A stretch of DNA of 64,000 nucleotides from Achromobacter pulmonis (GTDB lineage Bacteria > Pseudomonadota > Gammaproteobacteria > Burkholderiales > Burkholderiaceae_B): positions 62,001 to 126,000 of the forward strand of contig NZ_CADIJV010000011.1 in NCBI RefSeq assembly GCF_902859765.1, given 5' to 3'. Of this stretch, positions 45,802 to 56,180 are shown piece after piece; position 1 is the stretch's first letter, and each line of letters opens with the position of its first letter. Under the pieces are notes generated by a model that saw only the letters and a program-made list of their open reading frames with translations, searched no databases and had not been told where the DNA came from. A program made the position numbers and the translations under genes.

Positions 45802-47003
45802 CAAATCCGCAGGGAATCGGGAGAATGGGAATTCAAGGCTGGCCGCAGTTGGTCCAATGCCTGTTCGAGATCGGCAATCAGGTCGTCCGGATCTTCAAGC
45901 CCGATATGCAGGCGCAGCATGGCGCCATGCGGGGCGACAGGCAGGGACCGGGCCTTGGCCAGATTGACGGGAATCACGAGGCTCTCGAAACCGCCCCAGG
46001 AGGCGCCGATGCCAAACAGGCGCAGGGCATCGATAACGCGCTCCATGTCTGCGTCGGTGATGCCCGCGGCGAACTCCAGCGTCAACAGGCCATTGGCGCC
46101 TGAACATTCGCGCCGCCAGACCGTATGCGCGGGGTCGCCGGGCAAGGCCGGGTACAGCACGCGCGCCACCTGCGCCCTGCCCTGCAGCCATTGCGCCACG
46201 CGCAAGGCGCTGCGGGCATGCTGCGCCAGGCGCAGCGGCAGCGATCGCATGCCGCGCAGCACCAGGAACGCATCGTCGGCGCCGACGGTCTGGCCGAAAT
46301 CGATACTGGCCCGTTCCAGCGCGCGCCATGCCCGGACATTGGTCACGACCGCGCCCATCATCACGTCGGCATGTCCACCCAGGTATTTGGTGGCCGCCAG
46401 AATCGAGATATCCGCGCCCAGCGCCAGCGGCTGGCACAGCAAGCCGGACGCCCAGGTATTGTCCACAGCCAGCCAGCACCCATGGCGCCGCGCCAGATCG
46501 GCCATCTGTCGCAAGCCGGGCATCTCGTAAGTGAGCGAGCCGGGCGACTCGGCATAGATCATGCGTGTGTTGGGACGCAGCAACTGCGCCAGGCCGGCGC
46601 CATCCGGCGGGTAGAAGGTGACCTCGATGCCCAGCCGCGCCAGGTGCTCGGCGCAGAAGCGCCGCACCGGTTCATATACCGCGTCGGTCACCAGCACATG
46701 ATCGCCGCTGCGCAGATAGGCCAGCAGCACGGTGGCGATGGCGGCCTGTCCGGTCGGGTACAACTGGGCGCGATGGCCCTGCTCCAGCTCGACCAGCGCG
46801 TCTTCCAGCGCGTGCGTGCTGTCGGTGCCGCGCGCGCCATATGACGCCAGGCGTTCCTGTTCGCGGCGGGCGCGGGTGTCACGCCAGGCCGCGACGCTGT
46901 CGAACACATAAGTGCTGGCGCGCGTGACCGGGGTATTGACCCAGCCGGCGTGGGGACGCCCGGCGCGCAGCAAGCGCGTCGCGGGCCGCAGGGGCTTGTT
47001 CAT
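45801..47003 (-). CDS. Cystathionine beta-lyase-type PLP enzyme
   Basis: 400 residues of the Cys/Met metabolism PLP family. The lysine that binds PLP lies in ISILAATKYLGGHADVMMGA, the aspartate in WLAVDNTWASGLL, and N-terminal TPVTRASTYVFDS and YGARGTDSTHALE are MetC-like. Reaction: C-S bond cleavage of cystathionine or a related amino acid to thiol, pyruvate and ammonia. The gene lies 5 bases after the thiol dioxygenase and overlaps the rhodanese, so it may act on a specific sulfur compound rather than in methionine synthesis. Confidence 0.9.
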   Translation of the reverse strand: MNKPLRPATRLLRAGRPHAGWVNTPVTRASTYVFDSVAAWRDTRARREQERLASYGARGTDSTHALEDALVELEQGHRAQLYPTGQAAIATVLLAYLRSGDHVLVTDAVYEPVRRFCAEHLARLGIEVTFYPPDGAGLAQLLRPNTRMIYAESPGSLTYEMPGLRQMADLARRHGCWLAVDNTWASGLLCQPLALGADISILAATKYLGGHADVMMGAVVTNVRAWRALERASIDFGQTVGADDAFLVLRGMRSLPLRLAQHARSALRVAQWLQGRAQVARVLYPALPGDPAHTVWRRECSGANGLLTLEFAAGITDADMERVIDALRLFGIGASWGGFESLVIPVNLAKARSLPVAPHGAMLRLHIGLEDPDDLIADLEQALDQLRPALNSHSPDSLRI

Positions 47004-47008
47004 GGCGG

Positions 47009-47596
47009 TCAGCGGCGGGTCTGCACGCCGATCGGCATGACTTTGCAGGTCCCGGCGGCCAGGTCGAAGGCCAGCCGTTCGTTCAGCGTTTCAAGGGCGC
47101 GGCCATACATGTGCAGGTGACGGATCACGCTGTCGCCCTGGATCTCGACCGCGTGGATATCGTCGGGCATGAGCGCAATGCCGGCGCCCGGCCCGACCAC
47201 CACGGTGCCGCGTTGCTTCAGGTGACCGACGCCGGGCACCGAGCCATCGTCGGTGCGATCGTAGACGTAGTTGTATTCGACCCCTTCGACGGCCGCGATA
47301 CAGGCCCAGGTGGTGTGGTTGTGCGGCACGATCTGCTTGCCGGGCCGCATCACGTTCAGGTAGAGCGCGTAACTTTTGTCGGCGTCCTCGCTGATCAGGT
47401 AGCGCGCCTGGCGCTCGCCGTCTTCCGGTGCCGGGTAGCGGTCCTGGGCCCACCAGTCGGTGTGGCCCGCCAGGCCGATGAGTTCGTCCAGCACCACCTT
47501 CAGGCTGTCGCGGTTCAGCCCCTTATTTCCTAAAGTATTTTTAATATTTCCGACGGCGCTGTCGATGCCGTGCTGATGGGGATGCGGGGTGCTCAC
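47009..47596 (-). CDS. Cysteine dioxygenase-family thiol dioxygenase (cupin)
   Basis: 195 residues from the GTG at 47596. The iron ligands of the cupin fold are H92 and H94 ([17 protein letters not shown]) and H148 (MPDDIHAV). The PHNHTTW form resembles 3-mercaptopropionate dioxygenases more than mammalian-type cysteine dioxygenase. It oxidises a thiol to a sulfinic acid with O2. A TTG start at 47662 is possible but lacks a ribosome site. It heads the minus-strand organosulfur operon and faces a LysR gene. Confidence 0.85.
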   Translation of the reverse strand: MSTPHPHQHGIDSAVGNIKNTLGNKGLNRDSLKVVLDELIGLAGHTDWWAQDRYPAPEDGERQARYLISEDADKSYALYLNVMRPGKQIVPHNHTTWACIAAVEGVEYNYVYDRTDDGSVPGVGHLKQRGTVVVGPGAGIALMPDDIHAVEIQGDSVIRHLHMYGRALETLNERLAFDLAAGTCKVMPIGVQTRR

Positions 47597-47660
47597 GATG
47601 ACTTTCTCTCTTGTTTCACGAGTTATTACAGTCACTGTATCGTCGAGCGTCGGCGCCAAC

Positions 47661-47688
47661 AATTTAAATTGCCTTAATATTCCATAAG
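47661..47688. promoter_or_regulatory. AT-rich palindromes between the thiol dioxygenase and LysR genes
   Basis: A perfect palindrome AATTTAAATT (47661-47670) is followed by CTTA (47673-47676) and TAAG (47685-47688) around an 8-base centre. LysR regulators usually bind dyads of the form T-N11-A upstream of a divergent target, which fits this position. The exact site is not proven. Confidence 0.5.
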
Positions 47689-47724
47689 CATCTCTAATGT
47701 ATTTAGGCGATATCCCCGTTCCTC

Positions 47725-48606
47725 ATGCGTAATCTCGATCTGGACCTGCTGCGTACGTTGACCGCGATCGCGCGCTACGAGACCTTTTCCGAAGCCGCCA
47801 ACCGGCTGCACAAGACCCAGTCGGCCGTGACCCAGCAGATGCAGCGCCTGGAGGCGACCCTTGGCCTGCCCCTGTTCGAAAAGCAAGGCCGCAACAAGAC
47901 CCTGTCCACCCATGGCAGGCGCCTGGTGGAATATGCGCGCCACATGCTGGCCATCAATGATGAAGCCCTGCGCGCGCTGCAGGACGGCCCGCTGGAGGGC
48001 GACCTGCGGCTGGGCGCGCCGCTCGACGTGGCCGACACCATCCTGCCGACGCTGCTGACCCATATCGCGCGCTCGGCGCCGCGCGTGAAACTGGAGATCC
48101 GCACCGACCGCAGCCCTATCCTGATGGACGCGCTGCGCGCGGGCGAGCTGGACCTGACGATCTCGACGCGCTTCGACCAGGATTTCGAAGGCGTGGCGTT
48201 GCGCACCTCGCCCACGGTGTGGCTGGCCTCGGCCGACTATGTGCATGACATGAATGCGCCGGTGCCACTGGTGCTGGCCGACGAGCCCAGCATCTTCCGC
48301 CGCCTGGCGTTGACTGCGCTGGAACAGGCGCAGGTGCGGTGGCACACCAACTACGTCGCGCCCAACCTGGTGGGCATCAAGGCCGCGCTGCGGGCGGGCC
48401 TGGGCGTGACGGCGCGCAGCGTGGAACTGCTGGCGCCGGAAATGCGGGTGCTGGGAGAAAAGGAAGGCCTGCCGCCGCTGCCGGACGTGACCTACTTTCT
48501 GTGGATAAGACGTGACCTAATCAATCCACTGACGCGACAGGTCTACGATATGCTGCGCACCAGCCTGGGGCTGGCGCACGGCGCTGACGCATCGCCCGAT
48601 CCGTAA
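47725..48606 (+). CDS. LysR-family transcriptional regulator
   Basis: 293 residues. The winged helix-turn-helix is at 1-60 (LDLLRTLTAIARYETFSEAANRLHKTQSAVTQQMQRLEATLG) and the periplasmic-binding-like effector domain at about 90-290. It is divergent from the thiol dioxygenase gene with 128 bases between, the standard layout for a LysR activator of its neighbour. The effector is probably a sulfur metabolite (inference). Confidence 0.93.
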   Translation: MRNLDLDLLRTLTAIARYETFSEAANRLHKTQSAVTQQMQRLEATLGLPLFEKQGRNKTLSTHGRRLVEYARHMLAINDEALRALQDGPLEGDLRLGAPLDVADTILPTLLTHIARSAPRVKLEIRTDRSPILMDALRAGELDLTISTRFDQDFEGVALRTSPTVWLASADYVHDMNAPVPLVLADEPSIFRRLALTALEQAQVRWHTNYVAPNLVGIKAALRAGLGVTARSVELLAPEMRVLGEKEGLPPLPDVTYFLWIRRDLINPLTRQVYDMLRTSLGLAHGADASPDP

Positions 48607-48651
48607 GGGCGACGGGCACGCAAGGCATGCCCGCGAATGCCACGGATCGCC

Positions 48652-49656
48652 TCAATAGCGATCGAAGCAGCGCTGCAGGACCGTAGTGTCACGCGTTATG
48701 CACAGCGCCAGCATCAACAGGATGCGGGCCTTCTGCGGATTCAGGTCGGCAGCGGCGACGAAGCCGAGCGCGGCGTCGTCGAGTTCGACGTCACGCGCGA
48801 CAAAACCGCTGCCGGTACGGCTGGAACGCACCACCGCGACGCCATTGGCCGCGGCCCGCGTCAAGCCGTCGATGGCCAGATCGGTGGCGTTGCCATCGCC
48901 CACCCCGGCCAGCACGATGCCTTCGGCCTGGCTCGCGATGAAGTCAATGACGTCGCCCTGGAGATCGGCGTGCGCATAGACGATATCCACGCGCGGCCAG
49001 CCGGCTTTTTCCAGCAATGCGAGTGAAAACTCACTTTGTGTCGTGTGGACCGTGGTGTTGCGCGAATAGAAACATGGCGTGCCGCCGTGCATCACACCGG
49101 CGCGCCCCCGGTTGGGCGAGGCGAAGGCATTGATGCCGGCGCAGGCGATCTTCTGGATTTCGCGCGCGTAATGCACGTCTTCGTTCATGACGACCAGCGG
49201 GCCACGCCCGCGCGCGTCGGGATGGCGCGCCAGCGCCACCGCGTTGTACAGGTTGGCGGGGCCTTCGGCGCCGAGCGCCGTGGCCGGCCGCATCGCGCCC
49301 ACCAGCACCACGGGTTTGTCATGGCGGACCACCAGACTGAGGAAGTAAGCGGTTTCCTCAAGCGTGTCGGTGCCGTGCGTGATGACGATGCCGGCAACGG
49401 AATGATCCGCGCACAAGGCCTCGACCCGCTGCGCCAGCGCGCGCCAGACGCCGTGCGTCATGTTCTGGCTGCCAACGTTGGCGACCTGTTCGGCACGGAT
49501 ATCGGCCAGGCCCGCCAATTGCGGCACCGCGGCCAGCAGGTCGCCCACCGAGAACGAACCAGCCTTGTAGCCGGCGGACGTGGCGTCGGCCTGGGCGCCG
49601 GCGATGGTGCCGCCCGTGGCCAGCACCGCGATGACGGGCAACGCCTGCTCAGGCAT
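48652..49656 (-). CDS. L-asparaginase
   Basis: 334 residues. The two threonine signatures are present: AVLATGGTIAG near residue 13 and GIVITHGTDTLEETAYFLSL near 90, plus the lysine-containing VVRHDKPVVLVGAMRP. It hydrolyses asparagine to aspartate and ammonia. No signal peptide is apparent, so a cytoplasmic enzyme is likely. The start overlaps the parB stop by 8 bases, making it the last gene of the origin operon. This link with chromosome partition is unusual. Confidence 0.93.
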   Translation of the reverse strand: MPEQALPVIAVLATGGTIAGAQADATSAGYKAGSFSVGDLLAAVPQLAGLADIRAEQVANVGSQNMTHGVWRALAQRVEALCADHSVAGIVITHGTDTLEETAYFLSLVVRHDKPVVLVGAMRPATALGAEGPANLYNAVALARHPDARGRGPLVVMNEDVHYAREIQKIACAGINAFASPNRGRAGVMHGGTPCFYSRNTTVHTTQSEFSLALLEKAGWPRVDIVYAHADLQGDVIDFIASQAEGIVLAGVGDGNATDLAIDGLTRAAANGVAVVRSSRTGSGFVARDVELDDAALGFVAAADLNPQKARILLMLALCITRDTTVLQRCFDRY

Positions 49657-50566
49657 CGACCACCCCGGACAGGCCCTGGCGTTCGAGCAGCGAGTTCAGA
49701 TGTTCCCAGCCGTGGAAATCAATCACGATCTGGCCCTTTTCCTTGGCGCCGACCTTGAGCGCCACGCGCGTGCCGAGATGATCGGACAGGGCCTCTTCCA
49801 GGCGCGTCAGGTCGCGCGAAACGCCGTTGGCCTTCTTCTTGGGCGAGGCCGCGCTCTCGGCTTCCTTGGCGGTCTTGGCGACCAGCTTTTCGGCTTCGCG
49901 CACCGACAGGCGGCGCGCGATGATCTGGTTGGCCAGCTGGATCTGCGTGGCGGCATCCACCGCCAGCAACGCGCGCGCATGGCCCATGTCGACGTCGCCG
50001 GCCAGCAGCATGGTCTGCACGGCGGACGCCAGGTTCAACAGGCGCAGCAGGTTGCTGGTGGCCGAACGCGAACGGCCGATGGCCTGGGCGGCCTGCTCGT
50101 GGGTCAGGCCAAATTCGTCCAGCAGGCGGCGCACGCCATGCGCCTCTTCCAGCGGGTTCAGGTCTTCGCGCTGGATGTTCTCGATCAGCGCCATGACGGC
50201 CGCGTTCTCGTCGGCGACTTCGCGCACCAGCACCGGCACTTCCTTCAGACCGGCCAGTTGCGCGGCGCGGAAACGGCGCTCGCCCGCGATGATCTCGTAA
50301 TGGCCGGGCGCATCGCCCAGCGCGCGCACCAGAATGGGCTGCATGATGCCTTGTGTGCGAATCGACTCGGCCAGCTCGCCCAACGCGCCCTCGTCCATGC
50401 GGGTACGCGGCTGGTACTTGCCGGCTCGCATCTTCGAAACAGGCAAGGTGGACGGCAAACCCTCGGGCTTGGCCGGGGCCTTGCCGATGTTGTCGATGGC
50501 GGGCGCATCGGCGCCCAGCAAGGCGTCAAGTCCGCGACCCAATCCCTTGGGTTTCTTGGTGGCCAT
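49649..50566 (-). CDS. parB: Chromosome-partitioning protein ParB
   Basis: 305 residues starting MATKKPKGLGRGLDALLG. The ParB/Srx N-terminal CTP-binding domain carries the GERRFRAAQLAGL box, and the helix-turn-helix (GLTHEQAAQAIGRSRSATSNLLRLLNL) recognises parS. A C-terminal dimerisation domain follows. It loads on parS sites, of which eight lie upstream at 54894-56180, and spreads as a CTP clamp. ATG at 50566 is preferred to the longer frame. Confidence 0.97.
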   Translation of the reverse strand: MATKKPKGLGRGLDALLGADAPAIDNIGKAPAKPEGLPSTLPVSKMRAGKYQPRTRMDEGALGELAESIRTQGIMQPILVRALGDAPGHYEIIAGERRFRAAQLAGLKEVPVLVREVADENAAVMALIENIQREDLNPLEEAHGVRRLLDEFGLTHEQAAQAIGRSRSATSNLLRLLNLASAVQTMLLAGDVDMGHARALLAVDAATQIQLANQIIARRLSVREAEKLVAKTAKEAESAASPKKKANGVSRDLTRLEEALSDHLGTRVALKVGAKEKGQIVIDFHGWEHLNSLLERQGLSGVVDA

Positions 50567-50610
50567 AGTTAAATCCTCTTTCCTTCTGTTTTTGGTATCC
50601 CGAACCGGGC

Positions 50611-51432
50611 TCAGGCGGCCGCCTGCTCGGCGGGCAGGCGGTACCAATACGCGTAACAGTCTTTGAATCCGTAGCGGTCATACAAAGCGCGCGCGGCGGT
50701 GTTTTGTGGCTCCACCTGCAGATAGGCCGTGGTGGCGCCGTTTTCGGCGCACTCGGCCAACAGGTGCTCGACCAGCCCCGCCGCGTGACCCTTGCGCCGC
50801 TGCGCCGGGTCCGTCACCACATCGAACAGGCCCGCCAGGTCACCATCGCGCACGGCCATGCCACCGGCCACGCAGGCGCCCGCGGCATCGAAAGCCAACA
50901 CCGGCAGGATATCCACCGCCAAGCCTTCGAGCCGCGCCTGGTGCTCGGCCACATGCTCGGCACGGGCGGCGCGCATGCCTCCGACCGCCGCCGCGAAACG
51001 GGCAGGGTCCACTGTCCTGAAAAGCAGATCGCCCCGGGCGGGCGGCCGGGGGGCGAGCGGCATGCTCATGACTCGGGTCTCTTCGGTAAGGAGGTAGCCC
51101 CGGGAGGCCAGCTCGGCGTCCAGGGCGAAATCAGGGCCGATGGAGGTCAGGCGCAGCACCATGGGCAAGCCATGGCGCGCGTACAACGTTGAACAATACG
51201 CCAGCCGCTCATCCAGCGGACGTGTGGATAACCCCAGCACGTTGATGCTGCGCACCCGCTTGGCCGACGATGGCGCGAACCGCACCAGCCAGCCGTCGTA
51301 CAGCACCTGCGCGCGCACCGCCGTGGCGTTGAGCGCGGCCTCTTCCAGGCGCGCGCGCAGCGTGTCCCGCAGGTCGCGGCGCGGCGGGTGGGAACGGACG
51401 GCGTCCGGAGGAAGAGGCATGACAGCGGACAT
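50611..51432 (-). CDS. GNAT-family N-acetyltransferase
   Basis: 273 residues. The C-terminal half is a GNAT fold with the acetyl-CoA loop DPAQRRKGHAAGLVEHLL and YLQVEPQNTAARALYDRYGF. The N-terminal half (about 20-125) may be a second, degenerate GNAT unit. The substrate is unknown. It lies between parA (9 bases after its stop) and parB (44 bases), a position that suggests co-expression with the partition genes. Confidence 0.85.
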   Translation of the reverse strand: MSAVMPLPPDAVRSHPPRRDLRDTLRARLEEAALNATAVRAQVLYDGWLVRFAPSSAKRVRSINVLGLSTRPLDERLAYCSTLYARHGLPMVLRLTSIGPDFALDAELASRGYLLTEETRVMSMPLAPRPPARGDLLFRTVDPARFAAAVGGMRAARAEHVAEHQARLEGLAVDILPVLAFDAAGACVAGGMAVRDGDLAGLFDVVTDPAQRRKGHAAGLVEHLLAECAENGATTAYLQVEPQNTAARALYDRYGFKDCYAYWYRLPAEQAAA

Positions 51433-51441
51433 GCGGATGTG

Positions 51442-52239
51442 TCAGTTGAGTTCGCGCACGCGTTCGATCATTTCGGCGCCGAACGAGATGTACGCCTGCG
51501 CGCCGCGCGAGGCGCGGTCGTAGATCACGCCCGGCATGCCGTAGCTGGGTGCTTCGGCCAGGCGCACGTTGCGCGGCACCACGGTCTTGAAGACCTTGTC
51601 GCCAAAGTGCGATTCGAGCTGCGCCGACACCTGCTGCTGCAGGGTCATGCGCGGATCGAACATCACGCGCAGCAAGCCGATGACGCGCAGGTCGTCGTTG
51701 ATATTGCGATGCACCCGCTTGATGGTGTTGACCAGGTCGGACAGGCCTTCGAGCGCGAAGTACTCGCACTGCATGGGAATGATGACGCCATGCGCCGCGG
51801 CCAGGCCGTTCAGCGTCAGCAGCGAGAGCGTGGGCGGACAATCGATCAGCACGAAGTCATACTGCGTGGCGACGGTATCGATGGCGGCCTTGAGCTGGCG
51901 CTCGCGCTGGTCCATCTGCACCAGGTCGATTTCCGCGCCGGACAGTTCGCGGTTGGCGGGCAGCACGTCGTAGCCCCCCGACTCCGAACGCACGCGGGCC
52001 TGCTCGATGGTGGCTTCGCCGATCAGCACCTGGTACAGGTTCGACTCGAGGGAATTCTTGTCGATGCCGCTGCCCATGGTCGCATTGCCCTGCGGATCCA
52101 GGTCCACCAGCAGCACGCGTTGCTTGTGCGTGGCCAACCCGGCCGCCAGGTTGATGGCGGTGGTCGTCTTGCCGACACCGCCCTTCTGGTTGGCGATGCA
52201 GAAAACGCGGGCGGTCGAGCTGGGGGGTAAGTTCTTCAT
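51442..52239 (-). CDS. parA: Chromosome-partitioning ATPase ParA
   Basis: 265 residues. The deviant Walker A KGGVGKTTTAINLAAGLA, the Walker A-prime/B region (VLLVDLDPQGNATMG, FVLIDCPPTLSLLT) and the nucleoid-binding region are present. It forms the ATP-dependent gradient that moves ParB-parS complexes. The start overlaps the rsmG stop by 4 bases. Confidence 0.97.
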   Translation of the reverse strand: MKNLPPSSTARVFCIANQKGGVGKTTTAINLAAGLATHKQRVLLVDLDPQGNATMGSGIDKNSLESNLYQVLIGEATIEQARVRSESGGYDVLPANRELSGAEIDLVQMDQRERQLKAAIDTVATQYDFVLIDCPPTLSLLTLNGLAAAHGVIIPMQCEYFALEGLSDLVNTIKRVHRNINDDLRVIGLLRVMFDPRMTLQQQVSAQLESHFGDKVFKTVVPRNVRLAEAPSYGMPGVIYDRASRGAQAYISFGAEMIERVRELN

Positions 52240-52921
52240 AGGGTTCCTTGACTACGGCGCATCCAGATCAGGCAGCGTTCGGCTTGCAGCTCCGGCACCT
52301 GGAGCGGCTGAATATGGTCGACCTGCCATTGCCCATGCGCGTGCAGCGCCTGGATCTCTTCATCCGGGACCTTGCCCTTCATGGCGATGAGGGTACCATC
52401 GTTGCCCACATGTCGGCCCGCGAGCATCGCAAAATCCTCCAAGGAAGCGAAGGCACGCGACGTCACAATGTTGCAACCGGCCGGTTCCAGCGTCTCGATG
52501 CGCGCGTGACGCGCCTGGAGATTGGGCAGCGCCAGGACGCCGCTCATCTGCCGGACGAAGGCGGTTTTCTTTTCCACGGCGTCGACGCAGGTCACCGACC
52601 ACTCAGGCCGCATGATGGCCAGGACCACGCCAGGCAGGCCGCCACCGGAGCCGACGTCGTATACCTTGGCGGGCGTGCCGGGCGCGCCCAGCGCTGCGCT
52701 GAACGGCCCCACCGCGGCCAGGCTGTCGAACAGGTGCTGCACCAGCATCTGTTGCGGGTCACGGATCGCGGTCAGGTTGTAGGTGCGATTCCAGCGCTGC
52801 ATCTGCGCCAGGTAGTCGAGCAGCTTGGCCGTGGCCGCGGCGTCGGCCTGCAAGCCCAGTTGCTCGAAGGCATGGGCGAGGCGGCCGGCCATGTCCGCGC
52901 CGGCCGGGTTGGCATGGGCGC

Positions 52922-52925
<4 letters not shown>
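52236..52925 (-). CDS. rsmG: 16S rRNA (guanine527-N7)-methyltransferase
   Basis: 229 residues (GidB). The SAM-binding motif is [22 protein letters not shown] and the substrate region [21 protein letters not shown]. It methylates G527 of 16S rRNA, and loss gives low-level streptomycin resistance. It overlaps both mnmG and parA by 4 bases. Confidence 0.96.
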
Positions 52926-54841
<1,916 letters not shown>

Positions 54842-54872
54842 GATGGGGAAGGTAAGAGAGCGTTCGGTGCTC

Positions 54873-54901
54873 ATTATAGAGGCAGGGTCAGCATGTTTCA
54901 C
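54873..54901 (-). promoter_or_regulatory. mnmG operon promoter overlapping parS site 1
   Basis: Minus strand -10 TATAAT (54873-54878, perfect), a 17-base spacer, and a -35 GTGAAA (54896-54901, four of six matches) that lies inside the parS palindrome at 54894-54909. ParB binding there would be expected to occlude RNA polymerase. Confidence 0.7.
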
Positions 54902-54909
54902 GTGAAACA
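54894..54909. other. parS site 1 (perfect consensus)
   Basis: TGTTTCACGTGAAACA, the universal 16-bp ParB binding palindrome with no mismatch. It is nearest to mnmG and overlaps its promoter. Confidence 0.97.
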
Positions 54910-55126
54910 TGGGTCGGCCAGGAAAAGCGGCGTAAACATGTACGCCAGGCGTGCGGAATGACAACGCCAAGTCGGGCAATCGGGTGTTGAGTGCGGCAAG
55001 TTACGGTCAATCCCGCTAGCGTTAAGCAACAGACATCGCGGCGGCGGGAACCATGCCCTGAAGTTGCACCAGTTTTCCGAGTCAAACATGGTTCAAATAT
55101 GTCGGCATCTGCCGGTGTCTTGCGGA

Positions 55127-55142
55127 TGTTCCACGTGAAACA
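55127..55142. other. parS site 2 (one mismatch)
   Basis: TGTTCCACGTGAAACA. One arm has C for T at position 5; the other arm is perfect. Confidence 0.93.
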
Positions 55143-55169
55143 GCGGTGCTATCCCGCTACCCCTGAGGC

Positions 55170-55185
55170 TGTTTCACGTGAAACA
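55170..55185. other. parS site 3 (perfect consensus)
   Basis: TGTTTCACGTGAAACA, identical to site 1 and only 27 bases from site 2. Confidence 0.97.
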
Positions 55186-55295
55186 TCCGAGATATCAATC
55201 AGATCACCGTGTCCAAGACAGGTCATCAAAGGACCGCGAGTGCTTGCCAGACATAGAAACCTTGTCTTCGCCCTACCCCTTGATGGAGCGCCCGA

Positions 55296-55311
55296 TGTTC
55301 CACGTGAAACA
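55296..55311. other. parS site 4 (one mismatch)
   Basis: TGTTCCACGTGAAACA, identical to site 2. Confidence 0.93.
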
Positions 55312-55396
55312 TCAGCATCAAGAGTGATACCTCTACGGTTGAGCAACGGTGTCTGATCGAGGGCGAAACCCCGGGGCAGCAATGAACCAACTGCGA

Positions 55397-55412
55397 TGTT
55401 TCACGTGGAACA
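55397..55412. other. parS site 5 (one mismatch)
   Basis: TGTTTCACGTGGAACA, with G for A at position 12. It is the reverse complement of the variant in sites 2 and 4. Confidence 0.93.
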
Positions 55413-55590
55413 TACGAAGGGGCTATACCAACAGTTGCTTCCCTGTGCAAAAAAATCGAGAGCAGGCCCATCTATCTATCAACTCGGCAGAAAGATAGTC
55501 GTGCCGGTACGGGCCAATGCCACTTGCCGGGCAGAATGAACGCGAACACATACCTCTTAATACCCTGGTTGAAGAGCTCAGCAAATGGGG

Positions 55591-55606
55591 TGTTTCAGGT
55601 GAAACA
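55591..55606. other. parS site 6 (central mismatch)
   Basis: TGTTTCAGGTGAAACA. The central C is changed to G, which breaks the CACGTG core, so affinity may be reduced. Confidence 0.7.
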
Positions 55607-55712
55607 CGTGGCACCGCCGGAACTGCCGGTACGGAGCAGAACCCAAGTCCGAAGAGCGGACCAGGAGCCGCACCCTCATTCCAGAGCGATAGGCGTAGAC
55701 ACAACGACAAGA

Positions 55713-55728
55713 CGTTTCACGTGAAACT
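55713..55728. other. parS site 7 (14-bp core intact, ends changed)
   Basis: CGTTTCACGTGAAACT. The inner 14 bases are perfect and only the outermost pair differs. Confidence 0.88.
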
Positions 55729-55751
55729 GAGAAATAAAGTGATGTTTTGCG

Positions 55752-55772
55752 CCCTACCCTACCCCTACCCCC
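55752..55772 (-). repeat. G-quadruplex-type tract at the origin
   Basis: The plus strand has four C runs (CCC, CCC, CCCC, CCCCC) separated by TA each time. The minus strand therefore reads G5-TA-G4-TA-G3-TA-G3, which meets the rule for a stable intramolecular G-quadruplex with very short loops. It is followed by AAAAAAGATCTTTTT. It lies between parS sites 7 and 8. Confidence 0.75.
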
Positions 55773-56164
55773 AAAAAAGATCTTTTTCCTCATGAAGATC
55801 CCACCGAATATCCCCTTGGTGCGCGATCCCGAGACTTCAGCCATTCGAGCATTTCCTGGCGGGGCGATGACCCACAACCGTCACTCAGCTGAAACATCGG
55901 CCGTCTATGAAAAGAGCCGCGCGAGAATTCCGGGAATACGCACAGGCGCCGTCGCACCGCCAATAAGTATGGGGCAACCGCATCGGCCTCAATCAAGACC
56001 GTCTTGCTAGATCAACACGGTCGTGATTTCCGTGACCAATTTGTCCACATACCCTCGTGGCCAGAAATCTGGAATATGATTCGCACCCGTCGCGCAACCC
56101 TTGCCCCGTGAAACCGTATTGCCGGCGACTTATCAACAGTGACATTCACATGCCCGTTGGCGCC

Positions 56165-56180
56165 AGTTTCACGTGGAACA
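56165..56180. other. parS site 8 (two mismatches)
   Basis: AGTTTCACGTGGAACA. The first base and position 12 differ from consensus; the CACGTG core is intact. It lies within the DnaA-box region. Confidence 0.78.
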
